Positions 1-7,359 are shown, numbered from the stretch's first letter. The stretch: DNA of 14,491 bases from an uncultured beta proteobacterium (GCA_903916205.1 CAIWVX010000347.1:1-14491); one strand, 5' to 3'. Notes: a model not told the origin generated them from the sequence alone. A program made the numbers and translations.

Positions 1-420
1 GTCGGCATGAAATCGCGCGGTTGCTATGAAACGCCCGGCGGCAGTATTTTGCTACGGGCTCACCGGGCCATTGAATCAATCACCCTTGACCGTGAAGTCG
101 CTCACCTCAAGGACGATCTGATGCCACGCTACGCCAGCATGATTTACAACGGTTACTGGTGGAGTCCTGAGCGCCGTGCCTTGCAAACCTTGATTGATGA
201 GACACAGCAGAGCGTTAATGGTTGGGTGCGAATCAAACTTTATAAAGGTAACGTCATTGTCGCCGGACGCGATTCCAAGACCGACTCACTGTTCGATTCG
301 ACCATCGCGACCTTTGAAGATGATGCCGGAGCTTTTGACCAAAAAGATGCCGGTGGTTTTATCAAATTAAACGCATTGCGACTTCGAATTGCCGCCAATT
401 TAGCCCGTCGCAAGGGTTGA
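1..420 (+). CDS. argG: Argininosuccinate synthase, C-terminal part (5' end outside window)
   Basis: This is the last 139 codons of argininosuccinate synthase, the cytoplasmic enzyme that joins citrulline and aspartate using ATP in arginine synthesis. The reading frame is open from base 1 (V-G-M-K-S-R-G), so the methionine at base 7 is internal and the gene starts upstream of the window. Family hallmarks visible are [10 protein letters not shown], part of the citrulline-binding region, then LTLDRE and [11 protein letters not shown], and near the end [36 protein letters not shown]. These belong to the C-terminal oligomerisation part of the family. The frame ends with TGA at 418-420, and the DUF2788 gene begins 12 bases later, so the two are probably co-transcribed. 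Nothing looks damaged. The identification is secure; only the missing N-terminal ATP-binding part cannot be checked. Confidence 0.95.
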   Translation, partial: VGMKSRGCYETPGGSILLRAHRAIESITLDREVAHLKDDLMPRYASMIYNGYWWSPERRALQTLIDETQQSVNGWVRIKLYKGNVIVAGRDSKTDSLFDSTIATFEDDAGAFDQKDAGGFIKLNALRLRIAANLARRKG

Positions 421-432
421 GAACGAACGCTG

Positions 433-642
433 ATGTTTGGCTTGAGTGAAGAGCAGGTTGCAGAATTCGGTATGACCTTTGGGGTTTCCGCTTTCATGCT
501 TTACATGCTGTTCATCATCGGCGAACTGGCGTGGAAGGCGAAGGCCGGACGAACCGGAACTTTCGTCCTATTTTTTGTACTTTCTTTTGGTATGTTGGGC
601 TTTATTGCCAAGTCGGTTTTTCAAAAATTCTGGGGAATGTGA
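433..642 (+). CDS. DUF2788 family small membrane protein
   Basis: This encodes a 69-residue protein of the DUF2788 type, a family of short proteins of unknown function known mainly from beta- and gammaproteobacteria. The sequence shows an amphipathic N-terminus ([12 protein letters not shown]), a first hydrophobic helix at about residues 12-32, a short basic stretch (WKAKAGRTG, about 34-42) and a second hydrophobic helix at about 43-62. By the positive-inside rule the basic loop probably faces the cytoplasm. No catalytic motif is visible. The ATG at 433 lies 12 bases after the argG stop and has no strong Shine-Dalgarno match, which fits translation within an operon. The stop at 640-642 is only 2 bases before the ppnP start. 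The function is unknown and neither neighbour explains it. Confidence 0.85.
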   Translation: MFGLSEEQVAEFGMTFGVSAFMLYMLFIIGELAWKAKAGRTGTFVLFFVLSFGMLGFIAKSVFQKFWGM

Positions 643-644
643 TC

Positions 645-956
645 ATGTCAAGCTTTGATAATGTGAGTGTCGTCAAGCAGGCCAATGTGTATTTTGACGG
701 CAAATGTGTCAGTCATACCGTGCAGTTTGCCGATGGCACCAAGAAGACGGTCGGCGTCATCCTACCGTCGTCCCTGACCTTTAATACGGGCGCACCGGAA
801 ACAATGGAAGGTGTTGGCGGTTCCTGTCGGGTACGTCTCAAAGGCGAATATGAATGGAAGAACTATACAGCGGGGCAAACATTTGACGTGCCCGGAAATT
901 CGTCTTTCGACATTGCCTGTGACCAACCCTACCATTACGTTTGCCATTTTGCTTAA
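645..956 (+). CDS. ppnP: Pyrimidine/purine nucleoside phosphorylase PpnP (cupin fold)
   Basis: This encodes a 103-residue protein matching PpnP (formerly YaiE/DUF1255), a small cupin-like enzyme reported to cleave several nucleosides with phosphate to give the free base and ribose 1-phosphate. Family features visible are [15 protein letters not shown] near the start, [22 protein letters not shown] in the middle, and the closing run [15 protein letters not shown] followed by YHYVCHF. Length is close to the usual 94-105 residues. The frame is open further upstream to 531, but that extension lies inside the DUF2788 gene in another frame. The ATG at 645 is preceded by GGGGA at 632-636 and gives the normal family N-terminus, so it is chosen. 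It sits 2 bases after the DUF2788 stop and 12 bases before yajQ, within one likely operon. Confidence 0.92.
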   Translation: MSSFDNVSVVKQANVYFDGKCVSHTVQFADGTKKTVGVILPSSLTFNTGAPETMEGVGGSCRVRLKGEYEWKNYTAGQTFDVPGNSSFDIACDQPYHYVCHFA

Positions 957-968
957 GCGGAGATTCTG

Positions 969-1463
969 ATGCCCTCGTTCGATTTTTCTTCAGAAGTAGA
1001 CATGGTGGCGCTGAAGAACGCCATCGACTTGACCGGTAAAAAAATTATCGGTCGGCACGATTTCAAAGGCACCAGTGCCAAGGTGGAGCTTAACGAAAAG
1101 GACACGCTGATTGTTTTGTTTGCCGATTCGGATTTTCAGATTAACCAGATTAAGGATATTTTATTTCCTGAGATGGAAAAAAAAGAGCCGGATTCTACCA
1201 AGCGCTTGGATGCTCAAGCCATTCAGAAGGTTTCGGGCGATAAGGTTAAGCAAGATTTGAAAATCAAAGTGGGCATTGAATCGGAGTTGTCAAAAAAGAT
1301 CGTCAAATTGCTCAAAGATTCTAAGCTCAAAGTTCAAGCGGCGATCCAAGGCGATGCGGTACGTGTGACTGGGGCTAAGCGCGATGTATTACAGGAAGCC
1401 ATTACTTTGGTGAAGAAGTCGATCACCGATTTTCCAATCAAATACGGCAATTTTCGCGACTGA
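969..1463 (+). CDS. yajQ: YajQ family nucleotide-binding protein
   Basis: This encodes a 164-residue YajQ-family protein. The family has two related alpha/beta domains; members have been reported to bind nucleotides, including cyclic di-GMP in some bacteria, and to act as regulators. Family hallmarks are the start MPSFDFSSEVD, DFKGT near residue 33, LFADSDFQINQIKDIL (about 50-65), then KKIVKLLKDSKLKVQAAIQGDAVRVTG (about 109-135) and the terminal FPIKYGNFRD. Length matches the usual 160-165 residues. GGAG at 959-962 lies 6 bases before the ATG and is a good ribosome binding site. The gene closes the argG-DUF2788-ppnP-yajQ run; a 113-base gap follows. Ligand specificity cannot be told from sequence, and binding of cyclic di-GMP in this organism is only an inference. 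Confidence 0.95.
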   Translation: MPSFDFSSEVDMVALKNAIDLTGKKIIGRHDFKGTSAKVELNEKDTLIVLFADSDFQINQIKDILFPEMEKKEPDSTKRLDAQAIQKVSGDKVKQDLKIKVGIESELSKKIVKLLKDSKLKVQAAIQGDAVRVTGAKRDVLQEAITLVKKSITDFPIKYGNFRD

Positions 1464-1529
1464 GTCATCGGCGTGCAGATGACTTGAATCGCTTTACCGT
1501 AACCCAAATTTTTTTTACCGCACATTTTG

Positions 1530-1556
1530 GTGCCGACCTCGCGTGAGGCACGGCAC
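1530..1556 (+). other. Hairpin between yajQ and the SNF2 gene
   Basis: An imperfect hairpin is visible: outer stem GTGCCG (1530-1535) with CGGCAC (1551-1556), inner stem CCTC (1537-1540) with GAGG (1545-1548), and loop GCGT. It makes 10 base pairs with a small internal loop. The 3' side is followed by GATTTGTCT, only moderately U-rich, so it could be a weak intrinsic terminator for the yajQ transcript or a leader structure 20 bases ahead of the SNF2 start. A second short inverted pair (GTCATC 1464-1469 with GATGAC 1478-1483) begins right after the yajQ stop. Confidence 0.35.
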
Positions 1557-1576
1557 GATTTGTCTATAGAGCGCTG

Positions 1577-4573
1577 ATGTCCATATCGCAAAAAACTGTT
1601 GAAGACCAAGAAGAAAATAAAAATCCTGACGTTTTTTCATGGCTGGATGAATTGCGTCGGGTATCGACGGCGGTCAGTAACAAAGGCATCAAGCCGACCT
1701 TGGGCCGCACTCAGGTGAGCTACCGCCTGTGTTGGAACGAAGATCTCAGTGAATTTGGGGTCACCGTTCACAAGGGCCGAGGGCCGGAAAATTCAGATGA
1801 GTGGTGGAGTATTGACCGGGCGCTGCTCAAGCCGCCGCTTTTTGTTACGGATGACGACATTAGTATTTTTGAACTTCTTTGGGCTGAGCGGGCCCATGAT
1901 ACGAGTCTACGGGCCTTTAGTTTTGGACCGAAATATGGCGGCGAACTGCTGCGACGATTGGCTTTAACCGGGCGTCTCTCGACCAGCACTGATTTCTCGC
2001 CGTTGCTGTTGGGTGAGCCGCGTTCGGCGAGTGTGAGCTGGCAGACAGACATCAGCGGACGTCAACGCCCCTGCTATCAAACCGATTCCGCCGCCAGTCT
2101 GGTGATTCCTTTGCCTAAGCCCTGGTATATCGATCTTGATGAAGACCGGGTCGGGCCGCTTAATCTACAAGGCAATCCAGAGCTTATCCACTCTCCGGCA
2201 TTTTCACTCAGAGAGTCAACGCAGCTTGCCGAAGCGCTAACCGGATTGAGCACCGATAGTCCGCTTTCAGCAGAATTGGCCGGTTTGCGTCGCATAGATA
2301 CCAGCCCGGTGGCTATTTTGCGTCTTAAAACCTTGAATACTCAAGGCAATCGTAGCTGGCGTGATTACCTTGCCAGTTATGATTTCGGCTGTTTTGACGT
2401 GGCCTTGCCGTTTTTTCGTTATCAGGATGCGGAAACGCGGCCGCATGTATTCCGTGAGTTTTATACCTTGCCCGAAGGCGAACTGGTTCGCATCGTTCGT
2501 CGTAAAGAACAGGAGGCCGCCCTGATGGCGCGTCTTCATGATTCGGGTCTGCATAAAATACCCGGCTACGCCCTGCATACTTTTGGCAGCCCGCCTGACG
2601 GAGCCTACGGCCTGTCTATGGGTTCATCTTGGCTAAAATTTATGCAAGAAGGTTTGCCTGTCTTGCGTCATGCCGGTTGGGAAATTGAATTTGATGGTGA
2701 CTTTCGTCATCACGCCCTGGATGTTGACGTTTGGGACGCCGAGTTGGTGGAGTCGGAGCCGGATTCGGGCTGGTTTAACCTCGATATGGGGATTGTGGTT
2801 GAAGGCCAACGCTTGCCCTTGGCCCCGTTGCTGGCGTCGCTATTTCGCCGTGATTCGCGCTGGCTGGATAGCACGATGCTGCATCGAATCGCTGACGATG
2901 AAATGATCGAATTGCTGAGTCCAAGCAATCAGCGAATTCGCGCACCCGCTGCGCGCTTGAAGCCTCTGGCAGCAACGCTGATGGATTTGTTCGACGGTTA
3001 TAGTGGTGGCAATTTACGCCTTTCTCGTTACGATGCTTCGCGCCTGATAGAACTCAATGACCCGCGTCGTTGGCAGTTTCGCGGGCAAAGCGATATTTTG
3101 GCGCTGGCCGAAAAACTGACCAAGGCCCAGGGCATCGCCCATATTGCTGCGCCGGCTGGGTTAGGGCTTGAACTACGCGATTACCAGAAAGAGGGCTTGG
3201 CCTGGTTGCAATTTTTGCGCGAGCATAAATTATCTGGGATCTTGGCGGATGATATGGGTTTAGGCAAAACGGCACAGGCTTTGGCGCATTTGCTGCTTGA
3301 AAAAGAAGCCGGGCGACTTGATCGTCCCGCGCTGATTGTATTGCCTACTTCGCTCATTTTTAACTGGAAAAACGAAGCGGCTCGTTTTGCGCCCGCCCTT
3401 TCTATCCTCTCGTTGCACGGCGCCGAGCGGAAAAGTAAATTTAGCGACATCCCTCAGTTTGATGTGGTGCTGACCACCTATCCACTGCTCTGGCGTGACG
3501 CCAAGGAATTGACCCGGCACAGCTACCATTTACTCATTCTCGATGAAGCGCAAACGGTGAAGAATGCGCGCAGTCAGGGAGCCGAGGCGGTGCGCAAAAT
3601 TGATGCGCGTCATCGACTGTGTTTGACCGGTACGCCCTTAGAAAATCATCTCGGCGAACTGTGGAGTCAGTTTGATTTTCTCTTGCCGGGATTTCTCGGG
3701 GCCAGCAACACCTTCACCAAATACTGGCGCACGCCGATAGAAAAACAAGGCGATGTGGAGCGTCGCAATTTACTTGCCCAGCGCATACGGCCTTTTATTT
3801 TGCGGCGCAAAAAAGAAGAAGTAGCGCGTGAGTTGCCGCCCAAAACGATTATCGTGCGCAAAGTTGAGTTGGCCGGAAGTCAGCGTGATCTCTATGAAAC
3901 CGTTCGTGCGGCGATGGACTCAATCGTCCGCGATGAGGTGGCCAAAAAAGGCTTTGGGCGTAGTCAGATCGTGATCTTGGATGCGCTACTCAAACTGCGA
4001 CAAGTCTGCTGCGATCCGCGTCTGGTCAAAGCGGTTTCTGCCCAGCGCGTCAAAGAACGCGCCAAGCTTGATTTGCTGATGACGATGTTGCCTGAGCAGG
4101 TTGATGAAGGTCGTCGCATACTTCTTTTTTCACAATTTACCAGCATGTTGTCCTTAATCGAGACCGAGCTAAAACAGGCTGGGCTGGATTATGTCATTTT
4201 GACCGGCGACACAGTTGATCGTGAAACACCGGTTCGGCGTTTCCAAGCGGGTGAAGTCCCCATCTTCTTGATTAGCCTGAAAGCTGGCGGAGTTGGGCTT
4301 AATCTAACCGCCGCCGATACGGTGATCCACTATGATCCTTGGTGGAATCCCGCCGTTGAAAATCAGGCCACAGATCGAGCGCACCGGCTCGGTCAGGACA
4401 AGCCAGTTTTTGTTTACAAGCTGATTATCGCCGGCAGTATCGAGGAAAAAATACTGGCTTTGCAAGAGCGCAAAGCCGAACTGGCCGCCGGTATTTTGTC
4501 TGAAGACCCCGGCATTGACCTGAAATTTGGTGAAGATGACATTGCGGCATTACTGGCCCCGTTGCCTGTCTGA
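1577..4573 (+). CDS. SNF2-family DEAD/DEAH-box helicase (Swi2/Snf2 ATPase)
   Basis: This encodes a 998-residue SNF2-family ATPase, a DNA translocase related to bacterial RapA/HepA-like and Swi2/Snf2 proteins. The first 520 or so residues form a large accessory region typical of bacterial SNF2 proteins, without recognisable catalytic motifs. The motor then follows in order: LRDYQ at 533-537, Walker A DDMGLGKT at 558-565, Walker B as DEAQ at 656-659, LTGTP at 683-687, LFSQFTSML near the start of the second lobe, SLKAGGVGLNLT, and motif VI QATDRAHRLGQ at 930-940. All motor motifs look intact. Many bacterial relatives carry an N-terminal SWIM zinc finger; no CxC...CxH pattern is visible here. ATG 1577 is used, with only a weak ribosome site (GAGCG). 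The rquA candidate follows 24 bases after the stop. The physiological role is unknown; chromatin-like remodelling, DNA repair or transcription recycling are possibilities. Confidence 0.94.
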   Translation: MSISQKTVEDQEENKNPDVFSWLDELRRVSTAVSNKGIKPTLGRTQVSYRLCWNEDLSEFGVTVHKGRGPENSDEWWSIDRALLKPPLFVTDDDISIFELLWAERAHDTSLRAFSFGPKYGGELLRRLALTGRLSTSTDFSPLLLGEPRSASVSWQTDISGRQRPCYQTDSAASLVIPLPKPWYIDLDEDRVGPLNLQGNPELIHSPAFSLRESTQLAEALTGLSTDSPLSAELAGLRRIDTSPVAILRLKTLNTQGNRSWRDYLASYDFGCFDVALPFFRYQDAETRPHVFREFYTLPEGELVRIVRRKEQEAALMARLHDSGLHKIPGYALHTFGSPPDGAYGLSMGSSWLKFMQEGLPVLRHAGWEIEFDGDFRHHALDVDVWDAELVESEPDSGWFNLDMGIVVEGQRLPLAPLLASLFRRDSRWLDSTMLHRIADDEMIELLSPSNQRIRAPAARLKPLAATLMDLFDGYSGGNLRLSRYDASRLIELNDPRRWQFRGQSDILALAEKLTKAQGIAHIAAPAGLGLELRDYQKEGLAWLQFLREHKLSGILADDMGLGKTAQALAHLLLEKEAGRLDRPALIVLPTSLIFNWKNEAARFAPALSILSLHGAERKSKFSDIPQFDVVLTTYPLLWRDAKELTRHSYHLLILDEAQTVKNARSQGAEAVRKIDARHRLCLTGTPLENHLGELWSQFDFLLPGFLGASNTFTKYWRTPIEKQGDVERRNLLAQRIRPFILRRKKEEVARELPPKTIIVRKVELAGSQRDLYETVRAAMDSIVRDEVAKKGFGRSQIVILDALLKLRQVCCDPRLVKAVSAQRVKERAKLDLLMTMLPEQVDEGRRILLFSQFTSMLSLIETELKQAGLDYVILTGDTVDRETPVRRFQAGEVPIFLISLKAGGVGLNLTAADTVIHYDPWWNPAVENQATDRAHRLGQDKPVFVYKLIIAGSIEEKILALQERKAELAAGILSEDPGIDLKFGEDDIAALLAPLPV

Positions 4574-4597
4574 TAAGCACAAATCAAGTCAATTGAG

Positions 4598-5308
4598 ATG
4601 ATCAAGATTCATTCTCCACCGGCTGTTGATCCGTATTACGACGGGGTGCCGGCTTACATGACCGACGTTTATGATTGGGCCTACGTCAATCCCGCTTGGG
4701 TGCCTACACTTGATCGCAATTGGGTGGTTAGGGTTTTACTTTTCCTCAACGATCAACGCTTGATGCGTGCCTATCTCGACGAAATCAAAGAAGGGATGCG
4801 CGTCTGGCAATTGGCCCATGTTTATGGCGATTTAATTACCCATGCCGCACGCAAGGTTGGGCCGCAGGGGGTGTTTCATCTGACCGATATCACGCCGATT
4901 CAGCTTGAGCGTGGCACGCGCAAGCTAGTCGGTATGGACTGGACAAAGGTGATTCGCAGCGACGCGGCTAATTTTGAAGGCGATCAGGGGCTTGATTACA
5001 ATCTGATATGCAGCTTTTTTCTGCTGCATGAAGTGCCTGAAGAGAAGAAATTTGAAATCGTAAACAATATGCTTTTCAAATTATCTCAAGGCAACAAAAT
5101 TGTTTTTATTGATTACCATAATCCGAAAAAATGGCAGCCGATCCGTTATGTGCTCAAACTCGTTAATCGTTATCTTGAGCCCTTTGCAGAGGGGCTGTGG
5201 CATAACGAAATTCGCGACTACGCAAAAAATGCCGAGCGATTCACCTGGCGCAAAAGAACGTTTTTTGGCGGGGTCTATCAATGCGTCGTGGTCGAACACA
5301 AAAACTGA
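4598..5308 (+). CDS. rquA: Probable rhodoquinone biosynthesis enzyme RquA (methyltransferase-like)
   Basis: This encodes a 236-residue protein that matches RquA, first defined in Rhodospirillum rubrum as required to convert ubiquinone to rhodoquinone by replacing a ring methoxy group with an amino group. It is related to class I SAM-dependent methyltransferases of the UbiE type. Features seen are YDWAYVNP (25-32), LDRNWVV (38-44), VYGD (75-78) where ordinary methyltransferases have a glycine-rich E/DxGxGxG loop, LTDITPIQ (95-102), FFLLHEVPEE (140-149), VFIDYHNPKKW (169-179), LEPFAEGLW (193-201) and RKRTFFGGVYQ (218-228). The unusual SAM loop and the C-terminal FFGG-Y pattern fit RquA and argue against UbiE. 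The start is ATG 4598, 24 bases after the helicase gene, with TTGAG just ahead. The cut of the operon suggests transcription from the helicase promoter or a promoter inside it. The assignment is by recalled family sequence, not by a search. An unassigned methyltransferase is the main alternative. Confidence 0.85.
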   Translation: MIKIHSPPAVDPYYDGVPAYMTDVYDWAYVNPAWVPTLDRNWVVRVLLFLNDQRLMRAYLDEIKEGMRVWQLAHVYGDLITHAARKVGPQGVFHLTDITPIQLERGTRKLVGMDWTKVIRSDAANFEGDQGLDYNLICSFFLLHEVPEEKKFEIVNNMLFKLSQGNKIVFIDYHNPKKWQPIRYVLKLVNRYLEPFAEGLWHNEIRDYAKNAERFTWRKRTFFGGVYQCVVVEHKN

Positions 5309-5355
5309 GCACAAAACGCCTTGATACGCGGCGCTGGATGTTTTATCGCTCGGGT

Positions 5356-6093
5356 TCAGCTTTTTAGACCGCCAATCCATACCGAATAAAGCTGATCAGC
5401 CAAGCTACGCATGGCGGTGAGACGTGCTGGCATGTTCTGTTGCATTTGTTCTGGCGTCTGAATGCTTGAGGGAAAAAATTCAAGTTCTGAGATTTCGGAA
5501 GTCCAGAACGAGCACCATTCTTCGATCATATCGGGGGTCATTTCGATGTGACATTGCATCGCCAGATGGGGGCCTAGGGTAAACATCTGATTGGCACAGA
5601 ATTCGTTGGTGAAGAGCCGCTTGGCACCAGGAGGCAGGCTGAACGTTTCGCCATGCCATTGAAAAACAGTCGCCGTTTCACCGGCTTTACTTTGCCAATC
5701 GCCTAACCACCGTGATGCGCTGTCACTGTGATCTACATGCACCTTGCCCCAGCCAATTTCTTTAACCGGATTGCGGGTAATTTCGCCACCGAATGCCCGG
5801 CTTATCAATTGTCCCCCAAGGCAATGGCCGATGACGGGAATATCGCGTGCTCGTGCATCACGAATTAGAGCGCATACTGGATCGATCCATGGGAGTGGGT
5901 CGTTGACACTCATTGGCCCGCCCATCAGGGCTAAGCCAGAGAAGGATTCTGCGCTGATGGGTACGCTGGCACCGCAATCAACAGCGATCAATTGCCACGG
6001 AATCGAGCGCTGGTCGAGGAATGTGGCAAAATAACCGGGCCCCTCTGTTTGGAAGTGGCGAAAAATGGCAACAGGCTTCATGTTTGTAGGCAT
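5356..6093 (-). CDS. Type 1 glutamine amidotransferase
   Basis: This encodes a 245-residue stand-alone class I glutamine amidotransferase, the fold that releases ammonia from glutamine through a Cys-His-Glu triad. Visible motifs are the oxyanion strand LALMGGPMSVND (54-65), the nucleophile loop PVIGHCLGGQLI with Cys91, and AMQCHIEMTP with His182 and Glu184. There is no fused synthetase domain and no synthetase partner beside it, so the true substrate is unknown; relatives annotated as GMP synthase-like or gamma-glutamyl hydrolase-like proteins are common. The annotated start is at 6093; a second methionine at 6081 (M5, giving MKPVAIFRHF) is equally plausible, and neither has a clear ribosome site. 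The gene converges on the rquA candidate with 47 bases between their stops; no clear terminator is seen there. Confidence 0.91.
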   Translation of the reverse strand: MPTNMKPVAIFRHFQTEGPGYFATFLDQRSIPWQLIAVDCGASVPISAESFSGLALMGGPMSVNDPLPWIDPVCALIRDARARDIPVIGHCLGGQLISRAFGGEITRNPVKEIGWGKVHVDHSDSASRWLGDWQSKAGETATVFQWHGETFSLPPGAKRLFTNEFCANQMFTLGPHLAMQCHIEMTPDMIEEWCSFWTSEISELEFFPSSIQTPEQMQQNMPARLTAMRSLADQLYSVWIGGLKS

Positions 6094-6305
6094 GGGTGTT
6101 CAGAGTAGGTTTTATTTTACGTGCTCAGTTTTTCTTTGCCTATTACAACCAATGACCGCCAATGACCAGACGGCGGTATCTCGTGTCAAACTGGCTAGTG
6201 TTGACGCGCCGGTGCATCAACCAGATAGACCTTGTTTTTGCATCGAATGGAAATGCAGCGTGATGGGATTCCATGACGTTGAAGAAACGCTACTAGGAGA
6301 GTTAA
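6094..6305. promoter_or_regulatory. Divergent intergenic region
   Basis: This 212-base gap separates the amidotransferase (-) from the small protein gene (+), so it should carry promoters for both. The only candidate noticed on the + strand is TTGACG (6201-6206) with a poor -10 match GATAGA (6224-6229) at a 17-base spacing. Open frames crossing the gap show no protein-like features. No clear operator, riboswitch or RNA gene is visible. Confidence 0.3.
6295..6300 (+). promoter_or_regulatory. Strong ribosome binding site
   Basis: AGGAGA lies 5 bases before the ATG at 6306. It is the clearest Shine-Dalgarno match in the window and decides the start of the small hypothetical protein. Confidence 0.7.
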
Positions 6306-6569
6306 ATGCCACACCGCGACCAGGAAATAACCATGTTGCGTCGGGAACTTGAAATATTGATGGCTGAACGTCAGACCTTGCTGCGGGTTGTCGGTGCAAC
6401 GGCCGCCTTGATCGCCTGTTTAGACAGTAAGCGCTTGCCGGTAGGGGCCATTGAGTCGGCCGATCTAGTCGCGACAACAATCAATTCGCTGCCAGAAGAA
6501 ACGCTACAAGATGCACTAAAGGCCGTGCGCGCTGAAATTGAAAGCGAGGACAGTGACCACGATAACTAA
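6306..6569 (+). CDS. Hypothetical small protein
   Basis: This encodes an 87-residue protein that is not recognised. It has a strong ribosome binding site, AGGAGA at 6295-6300, 5 bases before the ATG at 6306, which is the best support that it is translated. The N-terminal half (ITMLRRELEILMAERQTLLRV, about residues 8-28) is charged and leucine-spaced and looks like a coiled coil; a mostly hydrophobic alanine-rich helix follows (GATAALIACL, 30-39), then an acidic tail ending EIESEDSDHDN. There is no signal peptide and no metal-binding pattern. It ends 13 bases before the preferred start of the CoA pyrophosphatase, so the two are likely co-transcribed. A small cytoplasmic adaptor or structural protein is possible, but this is a guess. 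Confidence 0.65.
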   Translation: MPHRDQEITMLRRELEILMAERQTLLRVVGATAALIACLDSKRLPVGAIESADLVATTINSLPEETLQDALKAVRAEIESEDSDHDN

Positions 6570-6582
6570 GCCCCCAAAGCAA

Positions 6583-7203
6583 ATGCTGAGCTATTCAAAT
6601 CGCTCAGACATTGAGCTTGAGCATTTGCGTTTGGCCCTCTTCCCAGAGCCCGCGCGGACAGTTTTTGTCGCCGAAGACGGTGTCGCTGACGAAAACTTAA
6701 CCCCGGCCTCCGTGCTCTTCCCTATTGTCTTACGTGCCGAAGGCCCCTCGGTTTTGCTCACTCAACGAACCGATCATTTAAGAGATCACCCAGGGCAAAT
6801 CAGTTTTCCGGGTGGGCGTGTTGAACCCGAAGATGTTTCCCCCGCTGACACCGCTTTACGTGAAGCCAATGAAGAAATTGGCCTCTCGTCAGAGCATGTC
6901 GAGATCGTCGGTTACTTACCCGAATACCGCACCGGAACAGGCTTTCGCGTGACTCCGGTCGTTGCCCTGCTCAGACCGCCCTTCGACCTGAGTCCTGATG
7001 CCGAAGAAGTTGCCGAAATTTTTGAAGTGCCGCTCGCTTTTTTGATGGATCCGAGCAATCATCAACAGCATCAGATGCATCACCGTGGAAAATTACGCAC
7101 CTATGTTGCCATGCCGTATGGCGATTATTTTATTTGGGGCGCAACCGCTGGGATTATTGCCACACTCTATCGAGCGTTGACTCAATCTGGCGAACCGGCG
7201 TGA
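6583..7203 (+). CDS. CoA pyrophosphatase (Nudix hydrolase, NudL-like)
   Basis: This encodes a 206-residue Nudix hydrolase of the CoA pyrophosphatase group, which cuts coenzyme A or its oxidised forms into phosphopantetheine derivatives and 3',5'-ADP. The group signature LLTQRTDHLRDHPGQISFPGG (58-78) precedes a Nudix box, GGRVEPED then ALREANEEIGL (77-101), with catalytic glutamates E94, E97 and E98. Further on TGFRVTPVVALL fits the family. Start choice is uncertain: the frame is open back to a TTG at 6538 and a GTG at 6553, both inside the preceding gene; the GTG has GAGGA only 3 bases ahead, too close. ATG 6583 is preferred, 13 bases after the preceding stop, though it lacks a good ribosome site. 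It probably forms an operon with the small upstream gene. Coenzyme turnover or removal of damaged CoA is the likely role. Confidence 0.92.
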   Translation: MLSYSNRSDIELEHLRLALFPEPARTVFVAEDGVADENLTPASVLFPIVLRAEGPSVLLTQRTDHLRDHPGQISFPGGRVEPEDVSPADTALREANEEIGLSSEHVEIVGYLPEYRTGTGFRVTPVVALLRPPFDLSPDAEEVAEIFEVPLAFLMDPSNHQQHQMHHRGKLRTYVAMPYGDYFIWGATAGIIATLYRALTQSGEPA

Positions 7204-7276
7204 TGGGGTATCGAACGGTAACGTCGTCGATGAGGGTGCCCACAACGCCGAGGAGAATCGCCAAAGCCTCAAAGCT

Positions 7277-7342
7277 TGGTTTTGGTAAATCGAAAACCTG
7301 CCGAGTTTCAACGGCCATCGCCTCGGGCAAGAGTCGATGACA
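7277..7342 (-). pseudogene. Possible IS66-type transposase remnant
   Basis: Within the 156-base gap between the Nudix and TPR genes, the minus-strand frame reads a peptide containing LPEAMAVETRQVFDLPKP. It resembles the segment of IS66-family TnpC transposases that follows the zinc-binding cysteines and reads roughly VExRQVFDLP. Only about 20 residues match; the rest of the frame (FEALAILLGVVGTLIDD onward) does not. No inverted repeats or target duplication are visible. This is a weak call from recalled motifs and could be chance. Confidence 0.22.
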
Positions 7343-7359
7343 TGTGTTGATATGAGGCA

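Noticed and set aside
531..644. N-terminal extension of ppnP
   Set aside because: It is the DUF2788 gene read in another frame, and the family N-terminus begins at ATG 645.
6065..6352. 95-codon open frame across the amidotransferase/small-protein gap
   Set aside because: It begins inside the amidotransferase gene, has no ribosome site, shows no family resemblance and overlaps the better supported gene at 6306.
7134..7340. 68-codon plus-strand frame following the Nudix gene
   Set aside because: Its first half is the Nudix gene in another frame; the rest is basic, low-complexity sequence without a ribosome site.
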